From NCBI GenBank assembly GCA_021904315.1, contig CM038913.1:4215958-4279957 (forward strand): a stretch of 64,000 nt of DNA, read 5' to 3'. Below the pieces are notes generated by a model that had not been told where the DNA came from, did not search any database, and saw only the letters and a program-made list of their open reading frames with translations. The translations under genes and the position numbers were made by a program. Shown here one piece after another: positions 34,651 to 49,474 of this stretch (positions are counted from its first letter, which is position 1; every line of letters starts with the position of its first letter). Source of the stretch: Sphagnum magellanicum (taxonomy: Eukaryota; Streptophyta; Sphagnopsida; Sphagnales; Sphagnaceae).

Positions 34651-37151
34651 TTATAAATATAGCTTTAGTGCACATATGCACCATTTTGTATCGAACCATT
34701 ATACATTAATTTAGCATGATATATTTTTGTCACCATCCTTTTTGTAGTGTGGTTACTTGAATATTTTTGTATCAATCCATTTGTTTTAATTTTGACGTAT
34801 AATTTTGGGATTTGTAGATTTTTGGTTAATCTTATGCCATGTTGCACACAACACCCCCATCCATTACAAATGGATTACATTTACTATAAACCAAATGAAC
34901 AATACCTTCATCTAATAGGGTTAGCACAGTTTGTGCCCAAGCTAGAGCATTTACGCAGTACCTTCATTATCTTTATCATGAAATATTTGCACAATAACTT
35001 TAACAAAAAATGTAATACAATATTTTTATATAATTACATTGCCCATTTTCATGAAAGGACCCCTTGGTGCATAAATCGATTTGTCTATGCATGTATTGCA
35101 AACTTTTGATCTTCTTTTGTTTATGGTTATGTTTTCCATAAAGCGTTTCAAATTGCAATACCCACATATCAACCAACTCATGTTCATGTTCCATTACCCT
35201 AATTTAAACTTTTGCCTAATATATGTTTCAAATAAATAGGAGGGACATTAGGTTTAGGGAAATTAAGCCCAACTCATTGTAATTAATTTTTTTAAATAAC
35301 CTTTTTCCTAACATTTATATTATTTTCATGGAATATTTTTAAATGAATTTATGTATTCACATACACACATATATCTAATGAAGTTCCAATTTTTCTTTTC
35401 TTTTTCATTAAAGGAGAGGAGAATGAAAGTGACTCCATGACAAATGTATAAATGATAAAAAAACCTTCCCATTGGTTGCCCCCCCCTCCGCCCCCCCAAA
35501 ATAGGTCTAAAACATAGGTTGATAGTCTGTACACAATTTAGGGTTATGTAAAAATAATTCCAAACTTAGGTTTGACACTTAGTTTTAAAAACATTAATGT
35601 TATTGTTAAATTCCACCATTAAAATTATGCAGCCAATTCTTTTTGTGTTTATTTAATTTAAGGTTAATGTAAGGATTTTTTGTTACATACAAAACTTTCA
35701 ACTCAACATTTTAAGGTTCATTATATAGGTTTGCTTAATTTTTCAAATTCAAACCTATGCATGCAATAGGTTGTAATGTCTACATGATGAAGGTTAAAAT
35801 TTTCAATTTGTAATATTGTACCCTATCACCCTATGTTAATCCCAAATTGCAATACTTAGGTAAATCTATGTTATGTAACCCCCTTTGATTTTCACAATGC
35901 AAAAACCTATTCCCTCATCATCTAAGGTTATGTAAGATCATCTTGTTTACCAAATGCAATACCTACATTTAGTGCATAAAAACAATAGGACATATCCAAA
36001 AGATACCTATTTTAAAAAAATTAACCAATTATCAATACCTTCATCTTTAGGTGTAAGCATTGATTGTGGGCATGTCCTAATTTTTCCAAACTTTAATTTG
36101 CAATACTTACATCGTTTGTAGTGAGTGTTAAGGTGATCATTAAGGTAATTTTTCTTTTATTACTATAATGTAACATTACCAATTTACCATAGTAAGCTTA
36201 TCATTATACCTACATAAATTTATATTGTGTACCTTCACCAAAAGCCCCCTTTTGGTTAATAAAAATTTATTATGCAAGTATTGCAAAAACTTAGTCCTTC
36301 ATAATCTAGGTATACTTAAGGGGATCTTGTTCACCAAATGCAATACCCTACATTTAATGGACCGAATGCAATAAGAAATATCCAAATGATATTTATAACT
36401 AAAGCAAATCATCATTCTAATGAAAAAAGTAGGACGATACCCACATTAAATGGTCAAATCCCCCTCTGGAAGGTGTAGGGAATTCACAATACCTTCATTT
36501 AACATAATTAATACCCACGAAAGATCTGAAATTATATGCAATACTTTTCTTAGTGCTCGTTAACCTTTAACTATGATATACCCTAAACCTTGCAATACAT
36601 GCATGCAATACTAATTAAATGCCACAAGAAACAAGATGGGTAAACATTACTCGCATATTGACCTAATGATTATTGCATAATTGACTTGCAATACCCACCT
36701 CTATATAATGTTTGAATGAAATATTCTTGTTTGGGAGTTTTAGAAGATATGTCTTACATAATCTGAATAATGTAGCTTTAACTTTCAAGCCCTATATGTT
36801 CATTGATACAAAAATCAACACATTAACACATAAAGAATCTATTATTTGATACAATTGTAATATGATGCACATTTTAGTAATGGAAAATTAAAATGGGGGA
36901 TAGGTACAAACAAATTTGTGTTTTTTTTATTCACAAGCCCTTTTCTTACAAATATTTCCATGTTCTAACATTGTCTCATGCCAATCCTTCATCTAATGCA
37001 CTAAATTACCAAATCCATTATTGACGCAATGAAATACCATGTTGGGATGCATGACTTGATTCACCTTGGAAAGGCGAATACCGCATACATTTGTTGCAAT
37101 AACACACAACAATGATGTGGTGTGGTCTATGAGTTGAACCCCACCTTCTTT
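34651..37151. other. AT-rich spacer rich in 'gcaatacc' words
   Basis: No gene is supported. The words aataccttcat, gcaatacccacat and aatacctacat recur irregularly and resemble the arrays found in the Mutator-like segment, so this may be the rest of that element. A run of C near 35480-35505 stands out. The A2 duplication begins at or before 37152; its real left edge cannot be seen because A1 is cut by the window. Confidence 0.45.
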
Positions 37152-37205
37152 CACTTCGTTGATGATTTATTGCATTATGTCACCCATTTGAGCAAACGTT
37201 TTTTT

Positions 37206-40010
37206 TCATGGAAGTGGATGAACTTGAAGGTTGGTTGTGATTTTTCTCTTTTTCCACATTGGGGAGGTATCATCTGGTCTCATAAGCTCACACATATCAA
37301 CAACCCATGGTTTTTCAGAGTGATATTCGTCGGCCTCTTCATCATTGGATTCATTGTCATAAATGTGCAAATAAGTAGGGTCCGCAAACATGGTAACAAA
37401 ACCTCCATAATCATATCCATACCATGTCCCACAATATTGAATGATATTTTTTGTAATGAGACCAGTACATGTAAGAAAAATGGCAACTTGATGTTTACAC
37501 AAATTTCCACACAATGCCCATTCACATGTGCAACAAACATACTTGGTGAAAGAAAATAGGACCTTATATGTCATATTCGGATGTTGTTGGCTTTGTACCA
37601 TCCATGCATGGCCAGTTTCATTCAAATCATCTATCCCATGGGTGACATTAGTGTGAGGGATCAATGTGGCTTTCTCAACGCTCGTTTTCACAATGCGTTC
37701 CACAACCTTATTTCTTATGAACCCGCGTTTCTTCATTTCAACTGTGTGCATGTAGTGTCTTGCAACCATTATCGTGAGTCTCCACACTACCCAATCAATT
37801 CGTCAACCTCGAAGCCGTTTTGTTTCCAAAGAGAACTAGCGTTTTGATGCCCCATGGTAAAACTTAATTGATGCTTGTGTGTCTTGGTTTGAATGTGGCA
37901 CTCATTGAAGCCCCACCATCCACAAATCTACAACATACAATGTGGATCCATAAATTGTTGTGCAGGTATTGCATTTCCTTCTACCATATATAGTATGGAT
38001 TAGGGTCATAATGTGGGTATTGCATTTTTCCCCCATATACAGTGTGCATCTTTAAAAAGTCATGCATGTATTGCACATATAATAGGGCTCCCACATATAG
38101 TGTGGATCAAGGTCATAATGTGAATATTGCACTTTGCCCCCACATATAGTGTGCATATTTAAATTGTCATGTAAATATTACATTTAATGCTCCCACATAT
38201 AGTGTGGATTAAGATTTTAATGTGGGTATTACATTTAGTGCCCACATGTGATTACTAAGTACACCATTAGTGTTTTTACCTTAATTCAAAAAGTGAATAT
38301 TTTGGGACATGCACAACATGGTGCAACAACAATAATGGTTTGAGAGTTAATTAACGTAGCAACTTGGAAATAATAGGTCCAAAAATATCGAGTCCATGAA
38401 TCACCTGGTAAATGTTGGGTGAAACTTTCAACGATCTTGTTTCTCCCATGAGTCATGAAGGTTTCAATGCATTCACTTGGTTTAATGGGTATGTACATGA
38501 CAGTGTGAAGGTCATCCAATATTGCATGTTGCATTTCATTATCTTTGATTTTTTCCATCAAATGTAAGCGCCAAGCCTTTAAGACGCGCCACACGCAAAG
38601 GTAACTGGGTTGTTGATCGTCGCCCCACACAATCTTAACCATGCATAAAATACCAATTTATTGTCATTTCAACTAATAACATTATTTAAAATGGAAAATG
38701 TCGGATAAAATTTTGAAATGGCTACATGTACATAAAAGCTCAAAAAAAGGTAAAATGAAAATGAAATTCACCGCAATGCTCATAATTCTTGTGGAGCATC
38801 ATCAACAATGAAACATGAAGGTTTCCATTTAGGGTTTTTCCTTAGAAACTTTGTTTTCAAAGGAATTAACCATTCCACCAAATCATCACCTATTTGGCGA
38901 CTTGTAATGATCCATGCAATCGGCACTCTAGTGCGATGTGCATCAAACACTATCAATGTGAACAAACGAAATTTCACATCATTGGTGTCGAAGGTGGCAT
39001 CCATTGAAATTGCCCCATTATCACCTAATGAAACTATGGCTTGCGATTGAGATGGGGTTTGTATCCCTATTGTGAATGGGACATGAATCCCATTATCCTC
39101 ATTTGCATCTTGAAAATAAAACATATCATCTGGATGACTAAATGCCCATGTGCGAAGGGAAATGGCTGGATTTTGGTGTAAACGCCAACTCCCTTTTTTG
39201 TGTTTGCGATCCAAATAAGCAATGTCTTGTTGTCTAATGAAATCATCCCTTATCATCGCTTCTCCTGCATTGATTCTAGCCCACCATATTGCCTTATGCT
39301 TATCATATATTTGTTTGACAGTGTAATATAAACCCAATTGGGTCCAAATGTGGTCCTTGAGGGCTTGTGACATTCATGGAGCAAAAAAAGATGGTCGCGC
39401 AATGGAATCGAGGTCATGTTTGCCATGTCCAAGCTCACCATTGATCCGCGTATGAAGTTGATGGTAGAAGATTATATTTTCCACTTTAGGTCGTGTGTAT
39501 AATTGCCTAATAAAAAATTGAGCTAAACAACCCTGTTTAATGGATTGATGGTGATTTGGGTTTCCACGATTATCTTCCGGCCCATACCCACATGCATACC
39601 TACAAAATGTGAAATCAATTTAGGACCTAAAGTTTGGTACAATATGAGGTTAAAAAACAAGTTCCATATGACAAAAATGAATAATAGAACCTCATACCAA
39701 ATATGGCCAAGGTGGTTTTGGATTCTTGGCATTTTTACATTTTTTTGCGAAGGTACCCGCTTATAAATGTTCCACTCCATCTGGGAGTCTTCATGGCTTT
39801 GTTCACCATTTAAAAATTCCAAGATTTGTGCATGTGGGATGTATGCACACTCAACCTTGATTATATGGGCCCCTTCGTGTCAAACATCTTTTTTCCACAC
39901 CAAGTCCATGTGGTTAAAGGGTGACATCTTTGGGTTTTGAATATCAATATATTGAGATTTTGAAGCACGACTCATATTTGAAACTATGTCTTGAACTAAT
40001 TGTACAAGAA
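37206..40010 (-). pseudogene. Mutator-like (MULE) transposase, decayed, copy 2
   Basis: The better preserved copy. On the minus strand the pieces are at about 40000-39523, 39373-38780 (MSQALKDHIWTQLGL through MDATFDTND to VDDAPQEL), 38642-38340 (LCVWRV, where the C-x-x-H His has become Arg) and 37787-37206 (a complete SWIM finger, CCTCEWALCGNLCKHQVA, C-x-C and C-x-H). An in-frame TGA at 39882-39880 is shared with copy 1. Elements of this type move by cut and paste; this one is inactive. Confidence 0.82.
37935..38250. repeat. Left inverted-arm array, copy 2
   Basis: About three ~95-107-bp units, as at 780-1100, marked by gggtcataatgtgggtattg and cccacatatagtgtgga. The opposite arm is at 40305-40715. 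Confidence 0.75.
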
Positions 40011-40304
40011 AAAAAAATAAAAAATATTGATGTCAAAAATTCTATATTTGCAATATGTTGAATTACATGTTAATTGTCATATTCAATACTAATGCAAATG
40101 TACATGTTTTAAGTATTTAATTTGTATCCATCATCTAAACCTTATATAATCATACACATAATACCCTAAATGTTAAATATGGAAAACATATGATGTGGTC
40201 TATGGCCATAATTATAAATTTTTAATCCATATTATCTATCGATGATATAAATGTAATACCCACATGATAGTTAACAAACTACACTATTTATGGAAAAAAT
40301 AAAT

Positions 40305-40715
40305 GCAATACCTCCATGACAATTTAAATATGCACATTGTATATGGGGGAAAACTATAATATCCACATTATGACCCTAATCCACACTATATGTGGGAGCC
40401 CTAAATGCAATACCTACATGATTTTTTAAATATGCACACTGCATATGAGGGAAAAATGCAATACCCACATTATGACCTTAATTCACATTATATATGGGAG
40501 CCCTAAATGTAATACCTACATGATAATTGAAAGATGCACACTGTATGTGGGGGCAATAGCCACATTATGACCATAATCCACATTATATATGGGAGAGGGA
40601 AATGCAATACCTGCATAACAATTTAAAGATGCACACTATATATGGGTGGCAAAATGTAATATTGGCATTATGACCCTAAATCCATACTATCTACGGGAGG
40701 CCAAAATGCAAATCC
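40305..40715. repeat. Right inverted-arm array, copy 2
   Basis: About four units in the opposite orientation (cacattatgaccctaatcca and tatgtgggagccctaaatgc), as at 3170-3575. Confidence 0.75.
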
Positions 40716-41750
40716 ATATATCAAACATCGAACATTCTTAGTGGAATTTTATGACCATATTAAAACCATCAAAGGAAATTGATTTCCTCAAATTAGGAAC
40801 AAAACAATTTTATTAAAAATATGATTAAGAAAAAATAGCATATCGTTGATGTTAAAGGATGATATCACATTCAAAGGAGTTGTATCTTGATTTGAAAACA
40901 CAATTTAAATAAATCAACACACATTTCATTAAGCCTTAAACTTAAAACCCTAAATAATCTTAATGATAAATGTTCTCAACCTAATGATTATATAAACAAA
41001 ATTACAAATGGAATACAAAAAACATTTATAACAACTATGTTTTAAATTTTTAAATTAATCAATTAAAAATTATAATGAATAGAAGCATTAACCTTAGAGT
41101 TTTAAACTAATTACCTCAAAACAATTTATATAAACCTAAACAATTTTAATGGTAAATTTCATAAAAATTAATAAATATATAAACATATACAAATGCCATA
41201 CAAAATAAGTGAGTGATGAATTAAAATTGAAACCAATGAAAAGAAAAAATTAAATGAATGAAATAAGAGTTTACTTTCTTACCTTTAGTGTGGTCACCAA
41301 CTTGAGACGTTCTTCATTCACCTTCAAAAGAGATAAAATGCATCTTGTTGTAAGTATTTGTATGTGAAAATTTGGCCAAATTTCCCCCCAAAATCCAACC
41401 TAGGATTGATTTTGATTATTATTAAAAATTGTGTAAATATTCATAAATGTTTGATGTCTTTTTAACTCTATATTTATCAAGCCTATTATTTAATTGAACT
41501 AAGTGCATCTTGCATTAAATGGTCCAAGTGGAGGTAGAGGACTACCACCAAAAAAAATTCACAATTGTAATACCCACATTTTACATTATAATTTTTGTAA
41601 TTGAAATCCATAATTTGCAAGTGCATAGGTAGATATAATGACGTGTGGGTAGGTAGGTTTTGCCAATAAGTAGATGTTTTGCAAATAATTAAAATGGCAT
41701 TACTGAAAAATGTATCTACTTTTTTGGTTAATTTCTGGAGTAGGAATTAG
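40716..41750. other. AT-rich spacer, no gene seen
   Basis: Counterpart of 3576-4600, with the same lack of coding sequence. Confidence 0.5.
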
Positions 41751-42215
41751 GTAGAAGTTTAACTAATAAGATGTATAAAGTTTGCCAAGAAATAAAAGTT
41801 TAGCTAAGAAGAAATATAGGTTTAACTAAGAGAAATAATTTAAACTAAGAATATATATACGTTTTGCCAAGGGATATAAGTTCAATCAAGAAATATAAAT
41901 TTTAACCAAAAAAATATAGGTTTAGCCAAAAGATACAAGTTTAGCTAGTAAGATATATATGTTTAGCCAAGAAAAAATAGTTTAACCAAAAAAATAAGTT
42001 TAACCAATAAAAAATATAGGTTTAGCCAAGAGATAGAAGTTAGCCAATAATTATAAGTTTAACCAAGAAAAAATTTAGGTTTAGCCAAGATATAGAAGTT
42101 TAATCAAGACAAAATATAAGTTTAGCGAAGAAATAAAAGTTAGCCAATAAAATATATAGGTTTAGCCAAGAGATAGAAATTTAGTCAATAAAATATATAG
42201 GTTTTGTCAAGGTAA
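41750..42215. repeat. Degenerate minisatellite, copy 2
   Basis: Variants of aggtttagccaagagatag and aagtttaaccaag repeat with irregular spacing, as at 4600-5115. It is slightly shorter, with internal losses. Confidence 0.8.
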
Positions 42216-43885
42216 GTAAAGGATTAATTGTTAGTTAGTAGGTAGGGCTAAAATGTAGGTCAATATAATAGCTAAGTGGGTGGATAGTATGGAGGTCAGG
42301 GTTGAGAAAAAATTGGCAATGAAAAACAAATGGTCAAAGGTCAACAGCCAAAAAAGATTGATTGTGGTAAAATGTTGGTTAACGTAAGGTAAAGAGGTGA
42401 ATGAAAAAGAGGCGAATCATTCAGCCTATCCTATGGACAAAACGGCCAACTGGTGCAGTCATGGGGGCTAGTTCACTGTGGCCGCTTTGGCTAGTGTGTG
42501 TTCTTTGGGGTAAGACCTTGCTCTGAGGGCGTTCTGATGTACAACACTAGCAGAAAATTAGTTTTCATTTCTTTTCCTATGATACTCAACACATATGGCA
42601 GGATACCCACTAGGTATGAAGGGGAAAAAATTTGAAATGCCCACTTGCCAATGAGAAATTATGTTAGATAATGTGTCCTCCAGATACTCTAGAAATTTTC
42701 TGCTCGTACTTCATGTGTAGGGTTAACACCCCAGGATTGGGTCATTACTGAAATAAGGACCCTCCTAAGGTGGTGTTCTTATTTCAGTTACGCCCTTGCT
42801 CCATGGGTGTCACCCAATGTAAAGCACATCCAAAATTAAAAAAACAGGGGCGACCATTTTGTAAAATGAAATGACACACCCACTAGATTGTTATATGACA
42901 AGTGTTCCATTTCATTTTAAGAAATGTTCATCATGTTATAATGTACCATCCAAAACAACATTGAACTTAATGTCCACATGTTCTAACATGTTTCAATTTC
43001 TGCACATTTGGGAATTCATACCCCACCCATATTGAGGCAAAATCTAGAGCTTTTGCGTAAGTGAATTCCTGGTGAAAAACATTTACAATTTGGAGTTTTC
43101 CAATGATTTGGAGAGAAAAGTTTTGAAGGTTCGTTCTAGGGCATGTTGGTGGCTATTGCCAACTTTTTGGTGCCAAACATTTGGCAATTTAGCATTGTGC
43201 TTATGAGTCATATTTTTTTGTACCCTACAAATGGTGGAGTGTCACACCATCAACTTGTTAATTTCTATTGTAGTTCCTTGTTAAGGGAATATATAGGCAT
43301 ATTACATAGTTTTTGGGCTTACAAAACATTACCAATAAGAATATGCCATTGGACACTTGAAGGGTTTGAATTTTGAATTATTGTTGAGTTTTTCTTTCTT
43401 GTTCATATTGATGGTGACATGGGGACTACCCAAAGGCAAAAGTTTTTGGAGTTTGAAGATATTTGTAGAGACACATTTCAGGAATGAGAGTAAAGATGTA
43501 GGTACTTTGTAGAAGAACTACAGATTTTGGTGTTGAATAACACATATTGGACTTGTTTTGATCACACTTCCATAAAACATGGATTTTGCCATTTTTTTGT
43601 TGAGTTTTTAGTAAACAGAGAAAGTATAGACTTCTCCATGGATTTCCATTTTCAATTTGTTGTGTGAAACATTTGTGGTTTTTAATTTCATGAATATAAA
43701 TTGTCATTTTGTTTGTAGTTTTTGACATTGTGTTACGGATTACAGATTTTGGTTATCAAAGATAATTATGAATTTGGTGTATTGTTGAATTGCAAATGTA
43801 TGTGTGTTTATAATCAATGTAAAGTGTGAATGAGTGTATGTTGTAATCCAAATTGTCGTTATAGTAAATGTGGAGTGTTTTTGGA
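42216..43885. other. Spacer without a supported gene
   Basis: Counterpart of 5116-6780. Short open frames match those in copy 1, but no domain is recognised. The motif gtgcagtcatgggggct recurs near 42452. Confidence 0.5.
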
Positions 43886-44169
43886 ATAATTAAGTCCACA
43901 TCTACCATTCACAACCATCTTTTGGGGAATAAATGTTCCCATAAATCCATGTTTTAATTGTAAAAGGTTATGTGTTTCAAAATGACTTAAATACTTTTCA
44001 AAAAATTTATCAAAACAACTTTCTACATAATCCAAATAAAACATAATTCCACATCATACATATGTATAAGTTGTTTACATAATATCAATGAAAATAAACT
44101 TGCTATAGATTAGGTATGAAATAAAAAATTTAGAAAAAAAAATCATTCCATTCATCCAAAAATTAACAT

Positions 44170-45935
44170 AATTAAAAAAACATTGTATTTCACCACGTCT
44201 TGCTTTTGCTCAAATTGATAAACTATATGGGTATGGGCAATATAAGATGCATAATAGTGTTATTAATGTCCTTGTAAATGTGAATCAAACTCAATCAATA
44301 TTATCATGTCTATCACATTATTTATTGTGTGTTTTTAAAACAACTTCTTGAATACAAATCACTTTATATGTTAGGAAATGTTCATTCAAATATGGTCATG
44401 ATTGATTTACAAGATTTATTTGAAACAACATTATACAAATATTTGAATGTTACCATTCATCATCAATGGGCAAGTTTGTTTGCTTTGGATATGGATTTAG
44501 AATCCTAAGTTCTTAGTTTTAATGATGCATCATTTGATAATTTTGATTTTGATGGTGAATAATTACATTGGACACCAATAACTTGATGATACATAATTTT
44601 TTGGACGTTGCAAAAATAATGGATAATGAGAATAATATATATTCTATTGCCCCAAGTCAACACTTTTACCCTTTAGGTTTATTTATAGATAAACATTCAA
44701 AAGAATTAAATTTTTTCCAACATTATTTTACGGCCAACATTGACAATTTTCAAAAGGTTTTATTTATCAACAAATTGCTCAATGGGAATTACTTCATAAA
44801 TCCAAGGATTTTTCAACCAATATTTCTAACCTTTTTTTAAAGCTATTAATTTCCATACAAAAAGTCATAGGTTCAAGTTGAGTGATTATGAAAAGGAAAA
44901 TTATGTGGTAGAACTTTAAAAGCTTCTCAAGTACGAGATAACCCAAACTTAAATAATATTTTCAAATCATACATAGATTATCATGATTTACAATGCTTAT
45001 GTAATTCATTTGATTATTTTGAAAGGTTACAGAAGAATTTATTTACAATGATAAGGCAACTTGGTCCTTCAACATTCTTTGTCACTTTTACATCTGTTGA
45101 AAGATTATGGGATCCTCTCATTAAAACTTTGCACACATTATTACAAGTTTTGAAATTAAATCTCCCAAATAAAATAGAAGACGTATAATATTTTCATATA
45201 ACAGAATTGATACAAAACAACCCTATCACATGTGTAAGATATTACAATCATAAGACATTTTCTTTACATAAACTTATGACAAAAGATCATTATTTTTTTG
45301 GGCATATATATTTTAAAAAATTTGTCATTGAATTCCAAAATTGTGGGGGTGAACATGACCATGGACTTTCATGGATTAAAAATGTGTTTCTATATAAATT
45401 GCACACAAATAAATAAATTGAATAGTTTATAAACATGTATAGTTATTGTGACGTACCATTATTACCAAATCCATTGCAAAATGCACAACAACATTAACAC
45501 ATGTGTACATGTAGGAAAAAAAACAATGTAATTGTTTGTAGATTTCATTGTCCATTACTTCCCATGTGTGAAACAAAAATTTTAAAACCACTTTAAATAG
45601 ATGGGAATTATCCATTTCCACAACAATACCTTCATACTTAAGCAAAAAATATATTTCAATTTTTGAAATATTTTTTTAAAAATGAAAATATATAATTTTC
45701 TAATTTTCTAATTTTTTGAACCTTGATGAAAATACATATATACTAAGTTTGAGAAGTAAATTAACAAAACCATGCATATTTTTAAAAAGAATTCTTAGAA
45801 ACAAAAAAACCAACGCATTTAATACATGTGCTATTCATTTGTGGTTTACAAATATAGATATTCAATTTATCTTAAAGCCATATGCATTTGCAACATATTG
45901 CACATCATACATGACAAAAATGAATAAATGAATAA
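44170..45935 (+). pseudogene. Helitron N-terminal and Rep region, copy 2
   Basis: Clearer than copy 1 in places. IAPSQHFYPLGLFIDKHSK lies in an open frame near 44648. PSTFFVTFTSVERLWDPL lies at about 45067. The HUH block reads VIEFQNCGGEHDHGLSWIKN from about 45324, with the H-x-H pair in GEHDHGL. NLDENTYILSLRSKLTK and LKRILRNKKTNAFN come from 45717, then YAFATYCTSYMTKMNK. Stops and frame changes separate the blocks. Confidence 0.78.
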
Positions 45936-47814
45936 CATCATAATTACATTTTATCAAAAAAAAAATATCACAAATAATATAAATGTAAATACAAGAATTC
46001 AAAAGTTGAGTAATGTTTTTTTCAATGCTTAACAAATGGTTGTACCATTGTTGTTTATTTTGTGTTTTCTTTATCACTATATCATTCATCTCGAACATTT
46101 CAATTCATCAATATTTCTCTTTTTGTGTTAAAACCACAAGTTGCATTAAATGAATTAGAACTTAATTCAACTAATATAATGTGTTCATCAATGATAGACA
46201 AATATATTAATCATTTCAATCAACTAAGTTCCAACTAATTTTTTTTATCCCATATTGTTCGGTTTCCCTTTTAAGTGTGTAAACTATATAAATAAATGCA
46301 TTGTAAACATTAAAATACACAATATTTGCCAAATGGGATGAGTCAATTGAAGAAGCTTAATCCTAATTCGGTTAAATCCAAAATAAAAAATAAAAAATGT
46401 TCTAAGACTTACATACCTACCTACTTTGACCTACTTACTTACTTATTTAGGCCTATTTACCTACCTACCCACCTAGGCTTACTTACCTAGGGTAGGCCTA
46501 TTTACCTACTTAAGCCTACTTACCTACATACTTACCTACCTATTTTAGATTTTCTTACCTACCCACCTATTTTTATTTTAAATGTTTCAAAATTCACAAA
46601 TGTTGCCACGTGGCACAAAATATTTATCCACATGTATGAATCAAAGACCTTAAAAATAAATGGTTGAAATAAATTTTTTTGGTAATAAATATGATTTATT
46701 TAATATTATTTGAAAATGCCACATGACAACATGACATTGGTCATTATAAATTGGTCATTAGTTACATGATAGTCACATGATAGTCGCATGTGTTATACGA
46801 TCAACAAATGAAACATACAATCCATTCAAATATGTACTTCATCCTTTGTCTATGTGATGACATCATCATGACATCATCATTTGTAACTAATGTTTTATGC
46901 AAGTTGTTTAACACAACTACAAATCATTTAGTTGCTTATGTCATTTGCAATTTAAAATTAGTTATAAACTTTAATTGAAAATATGCAAATTTCTTATAGT
47001 GAATTTATTTTAACTACCAAATGTTGTATCGAAATACAAAAGAAATGAATGATTCAATATACTCAAAAGGTACATTCACGGTTAGGGTACACAAAAAGAA
47101 TGTTTTGCCCCAAAACCACTCTCAAGACATTATTTTGAATGACCATTAGATTCATGAAATAATTTATTTGGTAGATTTTTTTCATTGGATAATAACATAC
47201 TTGTTTAAATGGTAGTGATTTTTTGTGATTAGGATGAATTTTTTTTACTTAAGTATCTTGAAAGATGGTTCAAAAACCATGTGTAGTTCCGCAATTTTAT
47301 CAAAAATGACTCAACATGACTAGCAATATTTGTTCAAATTATTCCATATTTTAACCAAAAATTGGATGAAGTATGTTTTTTGTGATGGCACAAAACTTTT
47401 GTATGATAAATCACCAAAATTTGTGGAATTGATGTTAAAATCTTGAATTTTTTCATAAAATATATGCATAAATAAGGACAATCAAATTAATTTTGTTAAT
47501 TAAAAATTTACATTCTAAAGGTTTGGAAAGAAGTAAAGGAGACATGGGTGCATATAACAAGACATTATTTGACATTTTTAATAGGGCTTTGGCACTCTAA
47601 ATGAAATTATGTCATTTTGGAATGTCTAAGTAATTTTGCATTCTTTTTTTTATTATACTTGAACAGAACATTCAAATTTTGTTTAATTGATTTGAATCAT
47701 TCATTATAACACTTATTGGTTGAAAGCCTAAACATACATATCCCCCTTTCATTGTTTAACATATTAGAACATTCATTTTGTTAAATCCTTGCTTTAGGAC
47801 TTAGGACACGGGAC
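45936..47814. other. AT-rich interruption within Helitron copy 2
   Basis: Counterpart of 8860-10720: no coding sequence, a CTTAC/CTACC array at 46410-46570, and a CACTA-like end (ttcttatagtg) at about 46991-47001. Confidence 0.5.
46410..46570. repeat. Low-complexity CTTAC/CTACC array, copy 2
   Basis: Same words as 9305-9485 with minor length changes. Confidence 0.8.
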
Positions 47815-49420
47815 AAATGGATGTCCTTGTTGATGCGGTACCCCAACTATAAATGCATTCCAAAATCAAAACCATTACATCCAGTTAACATTGAGAATGA
47901 CAACATAAATAATGAAGTGAATGATTCACATCTTAAGATTCCAATTGATTCAATCATAATCAATATTGAACATGATGATTTATGATTTGACTTTGTGATT
48001 CAATCATGTAATGTATTAAACCAAAAATTACAAACTTTCAAAGATGAAAATTTCACAAAATTTTCATAGATGATGCAAGAATTTGAATATTGTAGTTTGT
48101 TTAAACAATTACATGAAGAACAAAAATTAATATTTGATGATGTAATTCATAGAAATCAATTATACCTTAATATATTGATTTGTTTATTTTTGATAGGGGG
48201 TGCTATAATTAGTAAAACTTTTAAATCAAGGATTATAATGATTATATAATAAATACGTAACTTTTAACTTAATAAAAACGAAGGCTTTACTTATGGCATC
48301 AATAAGTAAAGTTGCCTTGAATATTGATGGTTTAATAATACATTCAACATCGAACATACATGTCCAACAATCTTTATCGAGTCTACCAAACTTATCAACA
48401 AACTCATTGAATAGGTTTACATGTTAATATGAACAATTACAACTTGTTGTGATGGATTAAATATCATTTGTTGGTGTTAAAATGTTGAATGTTATAGGTA
48501 ATAAGTTAAGGTCCAGAAAACATATTCAAAACAAATTCTTTGGTGGTGTGGATGTTATCATGACAAGTGATTTTTATTAAACACACCCTATGAAAGATAA
48601 TTGGATCTTTTAAAACATCAAAGACAATGTTAATGCATTAACACAAATTTTTTTGACAAACATGTGTCCAATGTTATGAATTAAATAAAATTATGTGACA
48701 ATCTAATATGGTTTTCATATGAACTTTAAACGAATTTCGCATTGCAACATAAAATACAAAGGATATTCAATTTATAAATTTAATTTGTAATTGACAACTA
48801 ACCAACAATTTTTTATTCCATATTTATTTTTGATACAAATAAACTTGTGTAAAAACACAATGAACATGTGTTCATTAATACATTGGTCCCATGCTTATTT
48901 TTAAAGCAATGGACATTAATTATCAATCATACCCACCATTTTACAAACTCTTAAATGATGCAAGTAAAACTATATGTTTGCATTCTACAATTCAAATATT
49001 TAAAGAAATGTTGATTGAATTATGTGCTGGTAACAATGTAATGCACGATGGTCTTGTGAATGGAACAGATGGAATTTTTAAAGCATCAATAACATATTGT
49101 GACAAACCATCATATGGATAATGTTTCAAAATTCTCAAATTGGAACATTGACAAGAAAAAAATACGATCATTATTATATCAATAACATTGAATCAAAATG
49201 GACACCAATTGAACCGATTATCAAACATACAAGAATTGGTAAATCTTAATCATTTATCATAACAAGGATTCAATTTCCAATTCAATTTGCAACACCAAGA
49301 ACCATCCATTGTTCTCAAGGATTATCACTAGATGAATTGACTTTTGATCCTATTAATGTTTAAAAAACATGGTTAGCATATACAGCATTATCCCACATCC
49401 AATTTTTTAAAAAAAAAATG
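47815..49420 (+). pseudogene. Helitron Pif1-type helicase region, copy 2
   Basis: Decayed Walker A, LFLIGGAIISKTF, at about 48188-48226; Walker B as VVMD then a stop at about 48440. KALLMASISKVALNIDG follows Walker A. The C-terminal RIQFPIQFATPRTIHCSQGL is at about 49267 and AYTALSH follows. A one-base loss near 49106 shifts the frame after YCDKPSYG, a break not present in copy 1. Confidence 0.75.
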
Positions 49421-49474
49421 GTTAACTTTCCAACATGACAATTTTTATGTGGACTCAAAAATACATATAAAAAT